A stretch of 36,510 nucleotides of DNA from UBA4421 sp002704225 (lineage in GTDB: Bacteria > Pseudomonadota > Gammaproteobacteria > Pseudomonadales > Azotimanducaceae). The stretch is taken from the NCBI GenBank assembly GCA_902556425.1, contig CACDWG010000021.1, positions 1 to 36,510 on the forward strand, read 5' to 3'. Positions within the stretch are counted from its first letter, which is position 1. The number at the start of each line of letters is the position of its first letter. Position numbers and translations under genes: made by a program. Below the pieces are notes generated by a model that did not search any database, had not been told where the DNA came from, and saw only the letters and a list, made by a program, of their open reading frames with translations. Positions 33,148 to 36,510 of the stretch are shown here, piece by piece.

Positions 33148-33998
33148 GCCCTAGCCATTTTTGACAGCACTTGGCAGCGCTTCATCAGGCGACGAGAGTG
33201 CGGATCGAAATCGTCGCGACGGTGAAGCACCCGGCGGTTATCCCAAATGATCAAGTCAAAGGGTTGCCAGACTTGCCGCCAGACTTGGTCGGGAAGTGCA
33301 GCGTAATGCCAAAGCTCATTCAATAATGCTTCACTATCATCCAGCGATAAGCCCGGGACAAAGGCCCATTCTCGTCTACCCAGGTATAGGGCTGGGTGGC
33401 CGGTTTCGTCGTGGGGCCTAACAATAGGGTGCACTGCGCCCGGGGCTTCTCGCGGATCGTCGAAAGCCTCATAGCCAGGCCGCAGCGTGCCGATACTGGT
33501 GTGCGCGGCGTTATGTTTGATCGTCAGGTCGGCAATCCGGACTCGAAGCGACTCCGGCAGAGCGCGGTAGGCCGCGCACTGATCGGAAAAGCAGGTGTCG
33601 CCGCCGGTTGCTGGTATTTCGATGCCCAGCAAAATGCTGGCTGGCGGGGGCGTGTCGACGTAAGTCATATCCGAATGCCAGGTTGCTTCGGCGTTGCCCA
33701 ATCCGCCGATGGGCTTGCCGTCTACCAAGATGTTGGATAGTTGGGTGACGTAGCGATTCGTTATCTTGGCTTTGTCCGCCTCAGACATGCGACCAAAAGG
33801 GGCCTCTTCTAACGGACCAAATTTGGCACTGAATGCCTGCAACTGTTCCTCATTAATCCGCTGGTTGCGCACTCTGAGTACGCCGTATTTCAGCCAAGCG
33901 TCGTACAGCTGATCAAATTCAGCGTCGGATAGGTGCTCGAGTTCGATGCCGCAGATGTCGGCAACAAAGGTATCTGTCAGTGGTCGTATGTCCATCAT
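33141..33998 (-). CDS. TauD/TfdA-family Fe(II)/2-oxoglutarate dioxygenase (second copy)
   Basis: This is a 285-residue dioxygenase, distinct in sequence from the first copy. Iron ligands are His108 and Asp110 (ATWHSDMTY) and His259 (RRVLHRRDDFDPHSRRLMKR). Arg270 can hold the 2-oxoglutarate carboxylate. Its ATG overlaps the stop of the selenoprotein gene as ATGA, so the two are translationally coupled and probably work in one pathway. The substrate is unknown. Related enzymes attack alpha-substituted carboxylates such as taurine, aryloxyacetates or N-methylated compounds, which would fit a partner of reductase-B type, but this is inference. Confidence 0.93.
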   Translation of the reverse strand: MMDIRPLTDTFVADICGIELEHLSDAEFDQLYDAWLKYGVLRVRNQRINEEQLQAFSAKFGPLEEAPFGRMSEADKAKITNRYVTQLSNILVDGKPIGGLGNAEATWHSDMTYVDTPPPASILLGIEIPATGGDTCFSDQCAAYRALPESLRVRIADLTIKHNAAHTSIGTLRPGYEAFDDPREAPGAVHPIVRPHDETGHPALYLGRREWAFVPGLSLDDSEALLNELWHYAALPDQVWRQVWQPFDLIIWDNRRVLHRRDDFDPHSRRLMKRCQVLSKMARAQ

Positions 33999-35212
33999 GG
34001 TCTGCTCTCACTTTTCGGCCCCGTCGCGGCGCCAATCGCCTCTCGCGGCGCGAGAATGCGCGCAATCGTCTTTAGCCGGTCATCGTCGGAACGTTGAAAC
34101 TGGTGGTACAACGCCAGCACGGCCGCGCCGAATTGCGTGTCCCGCCAAAAATGTGCCTGAACCGCCTCACGGTCGTAGTTGCCGGGCTGGGCCGTCATGG
34201 CTTCAAGATAATAGGCTTTGATATCCTCTATCGCGCGTTTCAACCAAACGATGTCGGTTGGCAGAACGTCAGCGTCCAACTGTTCTCCCAGCCGTTGAAT
34301 GTTTTGCTGGGGTGACGCATCGGCGATGCCAACTAAGCTGCGCCCCCCACGGCGTCGATAGCCCAGCTTGTACCACGGGGCCAGTTCCCCGATTTCCCGC
34401 GTGAGCCGGATTTTCCATGACGCCTCGTCAGGGTCTTGTGTTGTGAAGGATACCGGGCAAGTGGTCGGGTTTTCGTCGTCCATGGCCGGTGCGTCGTGTG
34501 CGTAATCTTCCAGTACCGGCCCCGCTTGTCGATGGAGCAAGTCCAGTGCAGATTCAATGACGTGCCGCTGAAATGACGCGTCACCGGGTTTGCCGAGCGG
34601 GCGGCCCAGGGGGAAGGGGACCCAAAGGGCGCGGGGTGGCTGCATGCTGACGGTGTTCTCGCGCACTAAGCTGATACCCGTTGTCAGCAGCCCGTCGCGT
34701 TCAAGAAAGTAACTCAGCGCGCTAACAGCGCGCGTGCAATTGGGTCAGACCGGGGTCAAAAATACCGCGTCGACGTTGTCCTGTTTTAGCATTCCAGCCA
34801 CTTGGGCGGCGCTGGCTTCATAAGCCTGTGGTAGCAATCCTGCGCCCATGAAACTGTAGTGTATGTTGGCGAGACTGCCGACGATCCCTTCACTGGTGAG
34901 TTCGTTGAAGCGCGCCAAGGGAAAGACGACGTTCACATCTTCTGTAAAGCCGGTTTTGTCGAAATTTACGGAACTGTGAGACATGACCAGTTCGTCTGGG
35001 TTCTCTTCGCCACCCAGTGGTCTAAAGGTGGCGTCTGCAAAATCGAATGCATCGTCGTCTCGGTAATGCAGGCCCGCGGTTGTTATCAAGGCGATCCGCA
35101 TCTGGCTCAAGGGCTTTGTTGGCGTTGTCCAAACAGGCGGGCCCAAGGGCGGCATATTTTTGGCCATTAAGTGATCGCGTTCGTAATCCGGTAGGTCGCT
35201 TAATCTCACCAT
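33995..35212 (-). CDS. Selenoprotein of the glycine/sarcosine/betaine/D-proline reductase B-like family (in-frame TGA = selenocysteine)
   Basis: A conceptual ORF from ATG 35212 to a TGA at 34747-34745 continues in the same frame to a normal stop at 33995, giving 405 residues with Sec at position 156. Both halves belong to one family. The N-terminal half has KPLSQMRIALITTAGLHYR, HSSVNFDKTGF and VVFPLARFNELTSEGIVGSLA. The half after the TGA has PRALWVPFPLGRPLGKPGD, typical of this family. The TGA falls exactly where homologues have the first Cys of a CxxC (VLxPxCPxC), reading DAVFLTPV-U-PNCTRAV here. The 26 codons after the TGA are open and family-like. A stem-loop follows the TGA. A partial Shine-Dalgarno (AGAAGGA) precedes the ATG. 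Anaerobic homologues (GrdB, PrdB) cleave C-N bonds reductively. The role in this probably aerobic host is unknown. Confidence 0.9.
34717..34733 (-). promoter_or_regulatory. Putative bacterial SECIS stem-loop
   Basis: In the mRNA, GCGCGC pairs with GCGCGC around a five-base loop UGUUA. The loop begins 18 bases after the TGA. The stem can extend by two pairs (CA with UG) past one bulged C. A G in the first two positions of the apical loop and the short distance from the UGA match known features of SelB-binding elements. It lies inside the coding sequence, as expected for bacteria. Confidence 0.75.
34745..34747 (-). other. Recoded TGA (selenocysteine codon 156)
   Basis: In-frame TGA on the minus strand between codons for Val155 and Pro157. 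It aligns with the redox Cys of the family, giving a U-P-N-C motif. Gene callers would end one gene here and start a false 223-residue gene at the GTG at 34666. Confidence 0.9.
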
Positions 35213-35361
35213 CGTGATGCAATCCTTCTGCCGTTATTTCGCCGTTTGTCTTTTGTGAGCGGCCATTTTGTCGTCATCGTAGTTACCCTGAACGTATCGC
35301 ACAAGAGCGTACCAGGCCGTTGCCTGGACCCGGACGTCGCCCAAATGCCCCAAGAAAAGAG

Positions 35362-35390
35362 TTGAAAAGCACTGCGGCCAGCACTATAAA
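35362..35390 (+). promoter_or_regulatory. Sigma-70 promoter of the tetR gene
   Basis: TTGAAA (35362-35367), 17 bases, then TATAAA (35385-35390). Both boxes are near consensus with ideal spacing. The start codon of the regulator lies about 80 bases downstream. Confidence 0.75.
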
Positions 35391-35407
35391 TAACCGTCGG
35401 TCAGTTA
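35391..35407. promoter_or_regulatory. Putative TetR-family operator palindrome
   Basis: TAACCGTCGGTCAGTTA is a 17-base imperfect palindrome (outer TAAC/GTTA, with inner ACCG-T-CGGT) directly after the -10 box. A second ACCGTC/GACGGT pair (35393-35398 and 35423-35428) frames a wider inverted repeat. A repressor bound here would cover the transcription start, suggesting autoregulation. Confidence 0.55.
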
Positions 35408-35470
35408 AGGCCTGATCGGTCTGACGGTACCCAGCGGGGCAGTCGATCTATCAGTGGTTTGGAGACAGGT

Positions 35471-36142
35471 GTGAAATCAGTCGTTGGCATTAACCAGCGG
35501 GCGCGAAGCGCTGAACAAAAGGCGTTGCGACGGCAAGCCGTGCTGGAAGCTGCTGAAGCGTACTTTCTTGAGGTTGGCTACGAGGCATTTTCTATGGCTC
35601 AACTTGCCAAGAAAGCTGGGTTAGTCAAAGGCACGCTCTATCTCTACTTTAAAACCAGAGAAGAACTTTTTATGACCCTCTATGAGCAAAGCCTGAATCG
35701 GTGGACTCAAGTGTTCGTCCGTTATTTGTCGGAGCCCATGTCAAGCGAGGCATATGCCCGGACGCTACACAACACAGCCTTAGCAGATGGTGCCTTCGTA
35801 CCCTTACTCATTCGGCTTGAGCACGTTATCGAACACAATGTCTCAATCCCGAGGTTAGTCGAGTCCAAGCAATTGTTCCTGCGCCAGGTGGAGATTGTCG
35901 CTCAGAGTACGTCAGTAGCCCTCCAGTTGACTCTGGAGCAAGCGAGGGAGGTCGCAAAGACAATGGGTGTTCTCTTGATCGGAGCGACGCGAGCTGATCA
36001 GGGTCCCTCATTAGTGTTAGAAGAGCTGCCGGCGGATGTGCAGGACCTCATTGCCGGTTTTTCGTCTGAACCTTTCTTCGTTAAGAACGCGGTTCGGATT
36101 ATTGAGGGCATTCGCGCAGAAGCAGCGACCCTCTCCGAATAG
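35471..36142 (+). CDS. TetR/AcrR-family transcriptional regulator
   Basis: This is a 223-residue repressor-type regulator. The helix-turn-helix is at the N-terminus (about 20-60; EAYFLEVGYEAFSMAQLAKKAGLVKGTLYLYFKTREELF in segments). The C-terminal half is helical and ligand-binding. I prefer the GTG at 35471, seven bases after GGAG. A TTG at 35459 would overlap that ribosome site. It is divergent from the selenoprotein operon and 59 bases upstream of an aldehyde dehydrogenase gene, so it may control either or both. A palindrome just after its own -10 box suggests autorepression. Confidence 0.92.
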   Translation: MKSVVGINQRARSAEQKALRRQAVLEAAEAYFLEVGYEAFSMAQLAKKAGLVKGTLYLYFKTREELFMTLYEQSLNRWTQVFVRYLSEPMSSEAYARTLHNTALADGAFVPLLIRLEHVIEHNVSIPRLVESKQLFLRQVEIVAQSTSVALQLTLEQAREVAKTMGVLLIGATRADQGPSLVLEELPADVQDLIAGFSSEPFFVKNAVRIIEGIRAEAATLSE

Positions 36143-36201
36143 AACCTTCGACCAGACGAACAACAGTAATAACAGTTAACGAGTAACGTAGGCGATTTAC
36201 T

Positions 36202-36510
36202 ATGAGCGAAGCACACAACGATAACGTCATGGAATTGGACTTTCAGAACCTCAAAGCCTTGGTGGCACGACAGAGAAGCGCGTTTCGTGCAGAAGGCGAC
36301 GTCACCTACGCCATGCGGATCGATCGGCTTAAGAGACTCAAGGCTCTGATCGTTGAGAATAAAAGCGAGTTTGCGACCACAACCAAACGCGAGTTCAACG
36401 GGGCACGATCCTATGAGTTCAGCTTGTTCTCAGAGTTTGCATCCAAAGTAGAAGCAATCGACTACTCAATGAAATATCTGAAAGAGTGGATGAAGCCCGA
36501 GAAGAGAAAA
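36202..36510 (+). CDS. Coniferyl-aldehyde-dehydrogenase-like protein, N-terminal part (partial at window edge)
   Basis: The frame is open from ATG 36202 to the window end, giving 103 codons. The N-terminal helical region, with RSAFRAEGDVTYAMRIDRLKRL, LIVENKSEFATTTKREFNG and SEFASKVEAIDYSMKYLKEWMKP, is typical of the coniferyl/aliphatic aldehyde dehydrogenase group. That group oxidises aldehydes to acids with NAD(P). The catalytic Cys and Glu lie beyond the window. It follows the TetR gene on the same strand after 59 bases and is probably regulated by it. Confidence 0.85.
   Translation, partial: MSEAHNDNVMELDFQNLKALVARQRSAFRAEGDVTYAMRIDRLKRLKALIVENKSEFATTTKREFNGARSYEFSLFSEFASKVEAIDYSMKYLKEWMKPEKRK

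Noticed and set aside
33995..34666. Independent 223-residue gene starting at a GTG downstream of the TGA
   Set aside because: It is in frame with the upstream half, the 26 codons before it are open and family-like, and it lacks its own Shine-Dalgarno. It is the C-terminal part of the selenoprotein.
1..36510. CRISPR arrays, insertion sequences, prophage genes, rRNA or tRNA genes
   Set aside because: I looked for repeats with regular spacers, transposase motifs, integrase signatures and tRNA-like cloverleaf sequence in the gaps and saw none. The only tandem arrays are the short repeats noted at recA and mutS.

Overview
This window looks like chromosome from a heterotrophic, probably marine, gammaproteobacterium, possibly of the OMG/Cellvibrionales type. 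The gene order dnaE-tilS-pyrG-kdsA-eno-ftsB-truD-pcm-nlpD-fdxA-mutS-recA-recX-alaS-lysC is a classical gammaproteobacterial backbone. The lineage below class level is a guess.

Bases 1-19743 hold this housekeeping backbone: replication (dnaE C-terminus), tRNA modification and charging (tilS, truD, alaS), CTP synthesis (pyrG), KDO synthesis (kdsA), glycolysis (eno), cell division (ftsB, nlpD), protein repair (pcm), a DUF368 undecaprenyl-phosphate carrier, ferredoxin (fdxA), mismatch repair and recombination (mutS, recA, recX) and aspartokinase (lysC). Several genes usual at these junctions in relatives are missing here: accA, ispD/ispF, surE, rpoS, cinA and csrA. The DUF368 gene and nlpD read as one 574-residue ORF only because of a G8 tract. 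With one G fewer, DUF368 ends in a stop that overlaps the nlpD GTG start. The recA leader carries a LexA-type box and nine tandem degenerate 15-nt repeats.

Bases 19846-29921 are accessory: an unknown 71-residue protein, a GMC oxidoreductase and SDR pair, a membrane adenylate cyclase with a large periplasmic sensor region, an unknown lipoprotein, a prepilin-peptidase homologue lacking its catalytic aspartates, and a thiolase/acyl-CoA dehydrogenase/acyl-CoA dehydrogenase cassette. The cassette ends at a strong bidirectional terminator and faces a multifunctional-enzyme-type SDR. Together these suggest beta-oxidation of a bulky or branched acyl-CoA, for example a steroid or terpenoid side chain.

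Bases 30988-36510 contain two TauD-type dioxygenases, a DNA-3-methyladenine-glycosylase-I-like protein without the usual zinc ligands, a VOC protein, a TetR regulator and the start of a coniferyl-aldehyde-dehydrogenase-like gene. The most striking gene is here. A glycine/sarcosine/betaine/D-proline reductase B-like protein is split by an in-frame TGA exactly at the redox position (TPV-U-PNC). A GC stem-loop with G in its apical loop lies directly downstream of the TGA, as in a bacterial SECIS. I read it as an intact 405-residue selenoprotein, translationally coupled to the following TauD-like dioxygenase, and not as two genes or a pseudogene.
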